Shown: positions 52,311 to 64,000, counted from the stretch's first letter. The stretch: 64,000 nt of DNA from Nonomuraea sp. NBC_00507 (GCF_036013525.1 NZ_CP107853.1:8246001-8310000); one strand, 5' to 3'. Notes: generated by a model not told the origin, from the sequence alone. Made by a program: numbers and translations.

Positions 52311-53489
52311 ATGCCGCACTATGATCCGTTCGACTTCAAGGTGCAGGAGGATCCGCATCCCGTCTACGCGTGGATGCGAGAGCACGCGCCGGTCTATCGC
52401 AACGAGGAGCGCGACTTCTGGGCGCTGTCACGCCACGCCGACGTCCACGCCGCGCTGCGCGAGCCGCACCTTTTCTCCAACAGCCACGGCATCTCGCTGG
52501 AGCCGGAGTTGTGGGGGCCGCAGGCGAAGAACACCAGCCTGTTCCTGTCCATGGACCCTCCCGAGCACGGCCTTTATCGAGGGCTGGTGGCCTCGGCCTT
52601 CACCCCCCGCCGCGTGGCCGCGCTCGAACCCCGCATCCGCGAGCTGGCCCGCGCCCGGCTGGAGCGGCTGTGGGACGAGCCGACGTTCGACTTCTGCGCC
52701 GATTACGCCGCCGCGCTGCCGAACGACGTCCTCTGCGAGATGCTCGGCTTCCCTGCCGACGAGTGGGACGCGGTGCGTGCCGATACCGACCTGCTCAACC
52801 ACCACGTGGACGGCTCGGACGGACGCAGCCCGGACTCGGCCATGGCCGCCCTGCGCCTGGCGAGCCGCTTCGTCGTCCTGGTGACCTCGCTGCGCCGCCG
52901 GCCCGGCGACGACCTGACCTCGGCCATGATCGCGGCGAAGGTCAACGGCGCCAAGCTCACCGACGCGCAGATCGTCGCCTTCCTGTTCGTGATGATCGGC
53001 GCGGGCAACGAGTCCACCGGCAAAACGCTCGGCAACGCGTGGTACCACGGCTGGCTCCGGCCCGACGTGCAGCGGGCGGGACTCAACGGGCGGGCCGACG
53101 GCTGGGCGGCCGAGACGCTGCGCTACGACTCCTCCAGCCAGATGGTGGCGCGCGTGCTGACCGAGGACACCGTCACGCACGGCATCCGGATGCCCAAGGG
53201 CGCCCGGATCGCGCTGCTGCCCGCCTCGGCCAACCGGGACCGGCGGGTGTTCCCCGACCCGGACACCTTCGACCTGGATCGCGACACCAAACGGATGATC
53301 AGCTTCGGGCATGGGCCGCACCACTGCCTCGGGGCCGCGCTGGCCAGGCTGGAGATGCGGATCGCGCTGGAGGAGATCGGGACGTTGATCTCCGGGTACG
53401 AGATCGACCTGGCCAACGCCCGGCGGTCACACTCGCCGCACCAGTGCGGGTTCACTTCGCTGCCCTGCGTGGTGACCCGTCGAACCTGA
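52311..53489 (+). CDS. cytochrome P450 (paralogue of 47956-49170)
   Basis: The 392-residue P450 has I-helix MIGAGNESTGKTLGNA, K-helix AETLRYDSS and haem loop FGHGPHHCLGAALAR. It closely resembles the P450 at 47956-49170. ATG 52311 (MPHYDPFDFKVQ) is chosen since the paralogue starts similarly (YDPFSYRIHEDP). The stop TGA (53487-53489) is inside a 50-bp perfect palindrome shared with the convergent thioesterase gene. It may add a hydroxyl or catalyse ring formation; the substrate is unknown. Confidence 0.93.
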   Translation: MPHYDPFDFKVQEDPHPVYAWMREHAPVYRNEERDFWALSRHADVHAALREPHLFSNSHGISLEPELWGPQAKNTSLFLSMDPPEHGLYRGLVASAFTPRRVAALEPRIRELARARLERLWDEPTFDFCADYAAALPNDVLCEMLGFPADEWDAVRADTDLLNHHVDGSDGRSPDSAMAALRLASRFVVLVTSLRRRPGDDLTSAMIAAKVNGAKLTDAQIVAFLFVMIGAGNESTGKTLGNAWYHGWLRPDVQRAGLNGRADGWAAETLRYDSSSQMVARVLTEDTVTHGIRMPKGARIALLPASANRDRRVFPDPDTFDLDRDTKRMISFGHGPHHCLGAALARLEMRIALEEIGTLISGYEIDLANARRSHSPHQCGFTSLPCVVTRRT

Positions 53490-53535
53490 GCCAAGCATGG
53501 TACGGCCCGGCCGGGCCGTACCATGCTTGGCTCAG
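53486..53535. terminator. perfect 50-bp palindrome, bidirectional terminator with both stop codons
   Basis: The 25 bases from 53486 (CTGAGCCAAGCATGGTACGG...) are followed immediately by their exact reverse complement up to 53535, with no loop. Both convergent genes, P450 and thioesterase, have their TGA stop within the outer bases of the palindrome. The stable GC-rich hairpin should end transcription from both sides. Confidence 0.85.
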
Positions 53536-54272
53536 GCGAGGTCGTGGCTGATGGTCCTGATCACCTGCTGCTCGCCGGCGGAGTCGAAGAAGTGCCCGCC
53601 GGGCACCGGGTCGAGGTCGAAACGCGCCGTGGTCTCCACGCGCCAGCCGTCCATCCGCGGCGGCGGCGACTCAATGTCCTCGGTGCCGGCGAAGGCGCGG
53701 ATGGGCACCTCCAGTGGCTTGTCCGGGTGGAAGCCGTGTGTGCTGAGCACGGTGAGGTCGGCGCTCAGCGTGGGTAGCAGGCCTGCGAGCAGCTCAGGCT
53801 GGGCCAGCACCTCCGCCGGTGTGCCGCCCATCTCGCGCACGTAGCCCTCCAGGCCGTCCTCGCGGTCTTCCCACGCCCAGGTGCCGTCGTCCAGGCAGGG
53901 AGCGATGCTGGCCGCCACGAACAACATGCGCGGCAGCGGCAGCGCGCGTTCCCGCAGTTCGTGCGCGAGCGCCCAGGCCACCCGCGCGCCCATGCTGACG
54001 CCGTAGCAAGCGAGCGGACGGTCGAGCAAGGGCTTGATCACCGCGATCAGCTCGTCCACGAGCGGCGCCATCCGATCGAACGGCGGCTCGGCGAACCGGT
54101 CGGCCCGGCCGGGAAGCTGCACCGCGATCGGCTCGATGTAGCTCGGCATGAGCTGCGGCCAGTGCCGGTACATCACCGCGCTGCCGCCGGCGTGGTGGAA
54201 GCAGAGCAACTGGACCTCGGCGGGCGTGCCACGCCCGAAACGTTTGAGCCAGCGGGGGTCGCCGTGCCGCAC
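53532..54272 (-). CDS. type II thioesterase with canonical Ser
   Basis: The 246-residue protein is a standard editing thioesterase of the GrsT/RifR type: LLCFHHAGGSAVMYRHWP, VQLPGRADRF, nucleophile elbow YGVSMGARVAW (Ser93), IRAFAGTEDIES and the His motif VPGGHFFD. It should remove wrong or stalled acyl groups from PCPs; as no NRPS here ends in a TE domain, it could also help release the product. GTG 54272 follows AGGAAGGA by eight bases. It is the last gene of the MbtH operon, 23 bp after the Cys-type thioesterase gene. Confidence 0.92.
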   Translation of the reverse strand: MRHGDPRWLKRFGRGTPAEVQLLCFHHAGGSAVMYRHWPQLMPSYIEPIAVQLPGRADRFAEPPFDRMAPLVDELIAVIKPLLDRPLACYGVSMGARVAWALAHELRERALPLPRMLFVAASIAPCLDDGTWAWEDREDGLEGYVREMGGTPAEVLAQPELLAGLLPTLSADLTVLSTHGFHPDKPLEVPIRAFAGTEDIESPPPRMDGWRVETTARFDLDPVPGGHFFDSAGEQQVIRTISHDLA

Positions 54273-54295
54273 CTGCCCGTCCTTCCTACCCGTCC

Positions 54296-55036
54296 TTACG
54301 CTGCCCTCAGCCCTGAGCACATCACGTCCAGCAGGTCCTCGGGCGCCTCGATGAAGCGGTGGTGGCGGCCCTCGAGGAGCACGGAGGTCGTCTCGCCGCA
54401 CTCCCCCCATCCGCCCATGGTGGAGAACGGAATCTCGTCGTCCTCGGTCCAGCCGATCGCCGTGATCGGGCACGACAGCCGGTACGGCTCCGGCATCACG
54501 TACCGTTTGTTGGTCTCGACGTCGGCCCGTAACACCTCCAGGTAGAGCTCGATGAGCTCCGCGCTGGGCTTGCCCCCGAGCTGGTTGATCAGCTTCTCCA
54601 GCTCGGCGCCGAGTTCGGCGTCGTCCATGGACAGGAACCGCCCGGCGGGCCCGTCCTGCGGGGCCACCTCCGAGGAGACGTAAACGCGGGCGGGCGCGGG
54701 CATGCCGCTCCTGATCAGCTCGGCCGACACCTCGTAGGCCGCCAGAGCGGACCCGCAGTGGCCGAAGAAGCCGAACGGCACGTCGAGATGGTCCTCGAGC
54801 CCGATCGCCATGCTCTTGGCGAGCTCTTGGTAGGTCTCGAAGTTCGGCTCGGCGAAGCGGGTCTCGTGGCCGGGCAGTTCGACGGGCAGGAACTCGGCAC
54901 CGTCGCGCCGCCGCGGCCACTGGCGGTACATGCTGGCGCCGCAGCCCGAGTACGGGATCAGGAAGATCCGGCCGGTCGCCGTGGCCGACGGCTCGTGCGG
55001 CAGCCATGGGTTGCGGCGCTTCGGGCGGTTTGCCAT
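54296..55036 (-). CDS. thioesterase-fold protein with Cys nucleophile (SyrC/CmaE-like role possible)
   Basis: The 246-residue protein resembles type II thioesterases (IFLIPYSGCGASMYRQWPRR, PVELPGHETRF) but the nucleophile elbow is FFGHCGSALAAYE, so Cys94 replaces Ser; a His remains near the C-terminus in LLEGRHHRFIE. In SyrC and CmaE the same Ser-to-Cys change goes with transfer of an aminoacyl group from a free A-PCP to another PCP. The gene lies downstream of the Val-like A-PCP (56295-58124) and a P450 in the same operon, so it is the best candidate to carry the modified residue to the dead module's PCP. Confidence 0.87.
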   Translation of the reverse strand: MANRPKRRNPWLPHEPSATATGRIFLIPYSGCGASMYRQWPRRRDGAEFLPVELPGHETRFAEPNFETYQELAKSMAIGLEDHLDVPFGFFGHCGSALAAYEVSAELIRSGMPAPARVYVSSEVAPQDGPAGRFLSMDDAELGAELEKLINQLGGKPSAELIELYLEVLRADVETNKRYVMPEPYRLSCPITAIGWTEDDEIPFSTMGGWGECGETTSVLLEGRHHRFIEAPEDLLDVMCSGLRAA

Positions 55037-55054
55037 GTGCGGCCCCTCCGGGAG

Positions 55055-56311
55055 TCAGACCGTCTTAGCGGTGATCGGCAGGTGCTTGTAGCCGGAGATG
55101 AAGTTGGAGTGCAGGCGGACGGGCTCGCCGGCCGGCTCGAAGGCGGTGAAGCGCGACAGCAGCTCGTTGAACAGGATGCGCAAGGTGACCCGGGCAACGG
55201 TGTGGCCGACGCAGTAATGCGGGCCGATCCCGAAGGCGACGTGCTTGTTGGGCTTGCGGCGCAGGTCGAACGTCTCGGCGTCCGGGAAGACCTCCGGGTC
55301 GCGGTTGGCCGCGCCGAGCCAGGTGACCACCGCCTGACCGGCCTTGATCTTGGTGCCGCGCACCTCGGTGTCGTGGACGGCGTACCTCATGAAGTGGCTG
55401 ACCGGGGAGCCCAGGCGCAGGCCCTCCTCGACCGCGGTGGGGGTGACGCTCAGATCGGCCGCCCACCGGTCCAGCAGGCCGTCGCTGATGTGCTCGCTCA
55501 TCATGTAGTTCGGCGAGTGCGGGGTGGTGACCACGGCGCCCAGCAGCACGCTGTAGCAGTTGGACATGACCTCGCCGGGCGACATGGTCCGCCCGTCGAC
55601 CTCAGTGGTGATCAGGATGCTGATGAGGTCGTCGCCGAGGTTGCGGCGGCGCTCCTTGTAGATGTCTTGGAAGTAGGCGAACAACTCGCGATGCGCCTGG
55701 TCCAGGGTGGCCTGCGCACCCCCGGGCACCCGATACTCCGGATCCTCAGCGGCGATCGAGGCGTTGAGCAGGTGGCCGAGCCAGGGCCAGTCGGCCCGCG
55801 GGAGGCCCATGGACTCGCCGCCCACCGCGACCGGCAGGGCCAGCATGGCCTCGGCGAAGTCGAAGGGGCCACCGTCGGCGAGCGGGGAGATCGACTCCAG
55901 GACCAGGTCGCGAATCAGGTCCTGCTGCGCCTCGATGGACTTGATGGCCAGCGCCTTCTGCAGGCGGGCCCGCATGATCGTGTGCCGGGGCGGGTCAGTC
56001 GCGGCGATCTGCCTGCCGCCCGCCGGGTCCTCGACGCCGAGGATGTTCAGCAGTGTGCCGCGTTCGGAGGTGAACGTCTGAGCGTCGCGGAGCACCCGGT
56101 CGGCGTCGCGGTATTTCACCACCGACCAGAACCCGTTCCGCTCGTCGATCTGCTCCCACTCCAGATGGTCCTGGTTCCGCAGGTCCGTCCACTTCTCGCG
56201 GAAGCGGAAGTCGAGATCGGCGTAAAGCATCGGGTCGGCAAGCCCTCGCGCGGCGGTGCTGACGGGGCAGCCGGGCGCGACCTGCTCGCCGGCGCTACTG
56301 GGTCCCTGCAT
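55055..56311 (-). CDS. cytochrome P450 with unusual I-helix
   Basis: The 418-residue P450 has K-helix EEGLRLGSP, the ANRDPEVFPD region and haem loop FGIGPHYCVGHTVAR. The I-helix reads VLLGAVVTTPHSPN, so the usual acidic residue before Thr is Val, a change that affects proton delivery and oxygen activation. It starts 17 bases inside the end of the Val-like A-PCP gene, which makes PCP-bound Val (or its relative) the likely substrate, for example by beta-hydroxylation. Confidence 0.92.
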   Translation of the reverse strand: MQGPSSAGEQVAPGCPVSTAARGLADPMLYADLDFRFREKWTDLRNQDHLEWEQIDERNGFWSVVKYRDADRVLRDAQTFTSERGTLLNILGVEDPAGGRQIAATDPPRHTIMRARLQKALAIKSIEAQQDLIRDLVLESISPLADGGPFDFAEAMLALPVAVGGESMGLPRADWPWLGHLLNASIAAEDPEYRVPGGAQATLDQAHRELFAYFQDIYKERRRNLGDDLISILITTEVDGRTMSPGEVMSNCYSVLLGAVVTTPHSPNYMMSEHISDGLLDRWAADLSVTPTAVEEGLRLGSPVSHFMRYAVHDTEVRGTKIKAGQAVVTWLGAANRDPEVFPDAETFDLRRKPNKHVAFGIGPHYCVGHTVARVTLRILFNELLSRFTAFEPAGEPVRLHSNFISGYKHLPITAKTV

Positions 56312-58124
56312 CCGCGCTCTCCTTCCTGGTCGTGCCGGCCTGCTGCCTCAGGAGCAGTTCCTCGGCGAGGGCGGCGATCGTCGGCCGCAGGTAGAGGATG
56401 CGGGCCGGCAGGTTGACGTCGAACTCGGCCTGGAGCGCGGACAGCAGTTCGGCGGCGAGCAGCGAGTGCCCGCCCAGGTCGAAGAAGTTGTCGTCCACCC
56501 CGATCGGCTCGACGTCCAGCGCGTCGCTCCAGATCTCGGCCAGGCGGCGCTCGACCGGGCGGCTCGGCTCGACGTAGTCGTTCCAGACGTTGCGGGGGAT
56601 CTTCTCGGTGGGCAGCGCCGAGCGGTTCACCTTGCCGTTCGGATTGAGCGGGATGTCGTTCACCACGATCACCGCCCACGGCACCAGGTGGGCGGCGACG
56701 GTCGCGAGGAGTTTCTCCCGCAGCGCCGAACCGAAAGTGGTCCACTCGGCCGGATCCATGGCGCCCACGGCCACGTAGGCGATCAGTCGGGTGTCACCGG
56801 CCCCGTTGGTGCGGGTGAGGACGGCGGCCTGCTCGACGCCCGGCTGGCTGAGCAGTTCCATCTCCACCGTGCTCAGCTCGACCCGGTAGCCGCGGATCTT
56901 GACCTGCCGGTCGGAGCGGCCGAGGAAGTCCAGCACGCCGTCTTCGGTCCAGCGCGACAGGTCGCCTGTGCGGTACATGCGGCTGCCCGGCGGCCTGGAC
57001 GGGTCAGGGTCGGCGACGAAGCGCTCGGCCGTCGCGCCGGGCCGGTTGAGGTAGCCGGTGGCGACGCCGTCGCCGCCGACCCACAACTCGCCGACGTCCC
57101 CGTTGGGGACCTCGTTCAGCCGTTCGTCCAGGACCCTGCCCGTGCTGCCGTCGATGGGCACGCCGATCGGCACGCGCGTCGCGTTGCCGCTGCCGCGGGT
57201 GGTCCAGCACGTGCTGAACGTGGTGTTCTCCGTCGGGCCGTAGCCGTTGGTGAAGATCAGATCCGGGTAGGCGGCCATCACCCGCTGGACGTGCGCGGGA
57301 GATAGCACGTCGCCTCCGGCCAGGAGGTGGCGGATGCCGTACAGCCCGTCGAGGTGATGGGTGACGATCTTGTGGAACAGGCCGGTGGTCAGCCACAACA
57401 CGCTGACGCCTTCGTCGCGGAGCGTCGCCACGATCTCTTCGAGGTCGGCGTGCCCGGTCGGCGCCAGCGCCAGCCTGCACCCCTTCACCAGCGGCATCCA
57501 GATCTCGAAGGTGGAGACGTCGAAGCCGACCCGGGTCAGTTGCAGGAAGACGTCGTCGTCGCGGACGTCGATCCAGTCGGGGGTGTCGATCAGCCGCCAG
57601 ATCGCGCGGTGGGGGACGACCACGCCCTTGGGCTCGCCGGTGGAGCCCGAGGTGTAGCAGACGTAGGCGGGGGTGTCGGGGTGAAGCGGCCGCGCCGGTT
57701 CGGCCGGCTCAGGTGCGCTCGCCTCGGTCATCTCGGGCCCGACGAAGAGGATGTGCTTCACGTCCGGCACCTGCTCACCAAAGCGCGAGCCGACGACGGC
57801 GAACCGGGCCCGCGCGTCGCACACGATCCGCTCCCGCTGGCGGGACGGCTCCGCCGGGTCGAGATAGAGGTAGGCGCCGCCCGCCTTGAGGATCGCGTAC
57901 AAGGTGACGATGAGCTCAGGCGTGCGGCCCAGGACCACCGCGACCACCGACCCGCCACCGACCCCGGCCGCTCGCAGGCGCGACGCCAGAGCTTCCGCGG
58001 CCTCGTCGAGCCGGCGGAAGGTCAGGGTGCGGCCGCGGATACTGACCGCGATCCGGTCAGGCGTGCGTGCGACCTGCTCGGCCACCATGTCGTGGATGCA
58101 CCGCGGTGCTCCTGCGTCGGTCAT
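56295..58124 (-). CDS. stand-alone NRPS didomain A-PCP, valine-like pocket
   Basis: The 609-residue protein has one A domain (A3 YTSGSTGEPKGVV, A5 NGYGPTENT, A7 YRTGDLSR, A8 GRSDRQVKIRGYRVEL, A10 LNPNGKVNRSAL) and a PCP (FFDLGGHSLLAAEL). The pocket aligned to GrsA reads DVFWLGGTFK, one or two positions from Val codes I recall (DAFWLGGTFK/DAFWIGGTFK). ATG 58124 (MTDAGAPRC) comes eight bases after the MbtH stop. With the P450 and Cys-thioesterase genes that follow, it forms a load-oxidise-transfer set like NovH/NovI or SyrB1/SyrC. Confidence 0.93.
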   Translation of the reverse strand: MTDAGAPRCIHDMVAEQVARTPDRIAVSIRGRTLTFRRLDEAAEALASRLRAAGVGGGSVVAVVLGRTPELIVTLYAILKAGGAYLYLDPAEPSRQRERIVCDARARFAVVGSRFGEQVPDVKHILFVGPEMTEASAPEPAEPARPLHPDTPAYVCYTSGSTGEPKGVVVPHRAIWRLIDTPDWIDVRDDDVFLQLTRVGFDVSTFEIWMPLVKGCRLALAPTGHADLEEIVATLRDEGVSVLWLTTGLFHKIVTHHLDGLYGIRHLLAGGDVLSPAHVQRVMAAYPDLIFTNGYGPTENTTFSTCWTTRGSGNATRVPIGVPIDGSTGRVLDERLNEVPNGDVGELWVGGDGVATGYLNRPGATAERFVADPDPSRPPGSRMYRTGDLSRWTEDGVLDFLGRSDRQVKIRGYRVELSTVEMELLSQPGVEQAAVLTRTNGAGDTRLIAYVAVGAMDPAEWTTFGSALREKLLATVAAHLVPWAVIVVNDIPLNPNGKVNRSALPTEKIPRNVWNDYVEPSRPVERRLAEIWSDALDVEPIGVDDNFFDLGGHSLLAAELLSALQAEFDVNLPARILYLRPTIAALAEELLLRQQAGTTRKESADAGTQ

Positions 58125-58132
58125 CGCCACTC

Positions 58133-58354
58133 CTACTCGTGGGCGGTGCTCGCGAGGTGCTCGCGACGGGCGCTGCGCGGACGCAGGTCCGTCCAGTTGG
58201 CCTCGATGTAGTCCAGGCACGCCTGTCGCGTGTCCTCGCCGTGCACGACCCGCCACCCGGCAGGGACGTCCAGCGCCGCCGGCCACAGCGAGTGCTGGTC
58301 CTCGTCGTTGACGAGCACCATGAAGCCGCCATCGGGGTCATCGAACGGGTTCAT
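58133..58354 (-). CDS. MbtH-like protein
   Basis: The 73-residue protein has the family start [23 protein letters not shown] (shown in part: [15 protein letters not shown]), [12 protein letters not shown] and [14 protein letters not shown]. MbtH proteins bind A domains and help their folding and activity. Being first in the operon with the Val-like A-PCP, it may serve that protein and the other A domains of the cluster; it is the only one seen here. Confidence 0.96.
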   Translation of the reverse strand: MNPFDDPDGGFMVLVNDEDQHSLWPAALDVPAGWRVVHGEDTRQACLDYIEANWTDLRPRSARREHLASTAHE

Positions 58355-58411
58355 GAAGTCCTCTCCTTACGCTCCACCAGCAAAGCTAACGAGGACGGTG
58401 CTCCCCCGGAT

Positions 58412-58429
58412 GTCCCCTCTAACGGGGAC
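58412..58429. promoter_or_regulatory. perfect inverted repeat GTCCCC-N6-GGGGAC between MbtH and VioC-like genes
   Basis: GTCCCC-TCTAAC-GGGGAC lies 57 bp before the MbtH start and 61 bp before the VioC-like start. It is the second perfect copy of the element and is placed to control two divergent operons, including the FAAL-NRPS gene. Confidence 0.65.
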
Positions 58430-58490
58430 CCATGCGGGACGCGGATGGCTCCTACACTCCGGAATGTCACCGACATGGAAGGGAACCGCG

Positions 58491-59519
58491 GTGCACCGTT
58501 TGACGCTGACACCGGAGGACAACGCGGAGCTGTCCCCGATGGTCGCCGAGATCGCCAAGGCCTACGACACGATCGAGAACCCCGAGCTGATCCGCCGGGC
58601 GCCGGTGCTCGCCCGGTCCTTGCCGGTCCACGTGCTGGAGTTTCTGGAGGAGTACCGGATCGGGGAGCCCTCGGCCCTGTGCGTGATCTCCGGGCTCGAC
58701 GTCGACGAGGCGCAGCTCGGGCCCACCCCCGAGCACTGGCGCGACAGCCAGTACGACTCCCCGGCCTTCCCTCAGGAGGTGTTCTTCCTCCTGTGCGCCT
58801 CCGTGCTCGGCGACGTGTTCGGCTGGGCCACCCAGCAGGACGGCCGGATCATGCATGACGTGCTCCCCATCAAGGGCCACGAGCACTACGAGATCGGCTC
58901 CAACAGCCTGCAGCACCTGTCCTGGCACACCGAGGACGCCTTCCACCCCTGCCGGGGCGACTACGTGGCGCTCATGTGCCTGAAGAACCCCGACGCCGTC
59001 GAGACCATGGTCTGCGACGCCGCCGACCTCGACTGGCCGGCCATCGACATCGAGACGTTGTTCGCCGCCGAGTTCACGCAGATGCCCGACAACTCGCACC
59101 AGCCGCAGAGCGCCACCCAGTCCACCGGCGACCCGACCATCGACCGGCTGCGGGCCAGGAGCTTCGCGCTCATCCAGTCCTGGAACGACCATCCGGTCAA
59201 GCGGCCCGTCCTGTTCGGCGACCGCGCGCAGCCGTACATGGCGCTCGACCCGTACCACATGAAGACCGAGGGCTGGTCTGAGGCGTCGCTGCGCGCATTC
59301 CGGGGGTTGTGCGGCCAGATCGAAGCCAACATGAAGGACGTCAGCCTGAGTCCCGGCGACTGCGTGTTCATCGACAACTACCGGGCCGTGCACGGACGCA
59401 AGTCCTTCCGTCCCCGCTACGACGGGTCCGACCGCTGGCTCAAACGCCTCAACATCACCCGCAACCTCCGCGGCTCTCGCGCATGGCGGCCGGCTGCAGA
59501 CAACCGCATCATCTACTGA
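58491..59519 (+). CDS. Fe(II)/2-oxoglutarate amino acid beta-hydroxylase (VioC/AsnO/MppO family)
   Basis: The 342-residue protein matches the CAS-like hydroxylases, closely in LLCASVLGDVFGWATQQDGR and VLPIKGHEH to my memory of VioC. The iron ligands are His146 and Glu148 (WHTEDAF) and His301 (AVHGRKSF); the 2OG-binding Arg lies in DRWLKRLNITR. VioC makes 3-hydroxyarginine; AsnO and MppO act on Asn and enduracididine. With a VioD-like gene in the cluster, an arginine-type substrate is likely. GTG 58491 has a good ribosome site (GGAAGGGAA); ATG 58464 in frame is an alternative. The FAAL gene follows after 27 bp. Confidence 0.9.
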   Translation: MHRLTLTPEDNAELSPMVAEIAKAYDTIENPELIRRAPVLARSLPVHVLEFLEEYRIGEPSALCVISGLDVDEAQLGPTPEHWRDSQYDSPAFPQEVFFLLCASVLGDVFGWATQQDGRIMHDVLPIKGHEHYEIGSNSLQHLSWHTEDAFHPCRGDYVALMCLKNPDAVETMVCDAADLDWPAIDIETLFAAEFTQMPDNSHQPQSATQSTGDPTIDRLRARSFALIQSWNDHPVKRPVLFGDRAQPYMALDPYHMKTEGWSEASLRAFRGLCGQIEANMKDVSLSPGDCVFIDNYRAVHGRKSFRPRYDGSDRWLKRLNITRNLRGSRAWRPAADNRIIY

Positions 59520-59546
59520 ACCCGCGCCGCGGAGGTGACAGGGCCC

Positions 59547-64000
<4,454 letters not shown>

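Noticed and set aside
53486..53535. Palindrome as the end of a mobile element or attachment site
   Set aside because: No transposase, no second copy in the window and no target-site repeat; its position between two convergent stop codons fits a terminator.
41919..59519. Firm assignment of the product as a capreomycidine or enduracididine peptide
   Set aside because: Family resemblance is recalled from memory, the cluster continues outside the window, and VioC-like enzymes vary in substrate, so only a cyclic-guanidine-type residue is suggested.

Overview
The window is very GC-rich, uses many GTG/TTG starts, and holds dense overlapping operons, SARP/LuxR/XRE(MmyB-type) regulators, a VioC-like oxygenase and Streptomyces-style NRPS genes. 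It is therefore actinomycete chromosome. The absence of a Streptomyces core synteny that I recognise, and the gene mix, would fit a Streptosporangiales genus such as Nonomuraea, but that is a guess.

Left part (about 1-21.3 kb) is ordinary chromosomal and accessory DNA. It holds a double GNAT, a STAS anti-anti-sigma protein, and a decayed DHA2 drug-efflux gene whose divergent TetR regulator and paired palindromic operators are still intact. It then has an RsbW-like ATPase, Ppx/GppA, a formylglycine-generating enzyme, a MurG-family glycosyltransferase, an aldo/keto reductase with a divergent XRE regulator, three tandem paralogues of an unrecognised membrane/coiled-coil family, a NarL-type two-component system, a 949-residue NACHT (STAND) NTPase, propionyl-CoA synthetase and two overlapping COG3541-type nucleotidyltransferases.

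Right part (about 21.4-64 kb, running off the right edge) is a nonribosomal peptide cluster. Its assembly line is an incomplete FAAL-ACP-C-A protein at the right edge (N-acylated start) and a C-A-PCP-C-A* protein followed by a separate A(C-terminal subdomain)-PCP protein. A* is a dead adenylation domain, split by what looks like a one-base frameshift. There are three free-standing A-PCP didomains (one with a Gln-like pocket, one Val-like, one unassigned), five P450s and three stand-alone thioesterase-fold proteins. Two of those three have Cys instead of Ser as nucleophile, like the SyrC/CmaE aminoacyl shuttles. This suggests that amino acids are loaded on the free A-PCPs, oxidised there by P450s, and moved in trans to the PCP behind the dead A domain.

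Precursor genes include a VioC/MppO-like Fe/2OG hydroxylase, a capreomycidine-synthase (VioD)-like PLP enzyme, an MppP/RohP-like PLP arginine oxidase, another aminotransferase and a branched-chain aminotransferase, pointing to a modified arginine (cyclic guanidine) residue. A cobalamin-radical SAM methyltransferase may add a methyl group. A membrane-anchored Ntn-hydrolase of the penicillin acylase family could remove the fatty acyl group outside the membrane (prodrug logic). An AlkZ-like DNA glycosylase with the Q37/Q39 motif and a DinB-type protein suggest that the product may be DNA-reactive. MbtH, PPTase, MFS exporter, SARP and LuxR regulators complete the set.

Two regulatory motifs recur. 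One is an 11-bp-period direct repeat of SARP type (23992-24036, 31654-31671). The other is an inverted repeat GTCCCC-N6-GGGGAC at four or five promoters of the cluster. A perfect 50-bp palindrome (53486-53535) contains both stop codons of two convergent genes.
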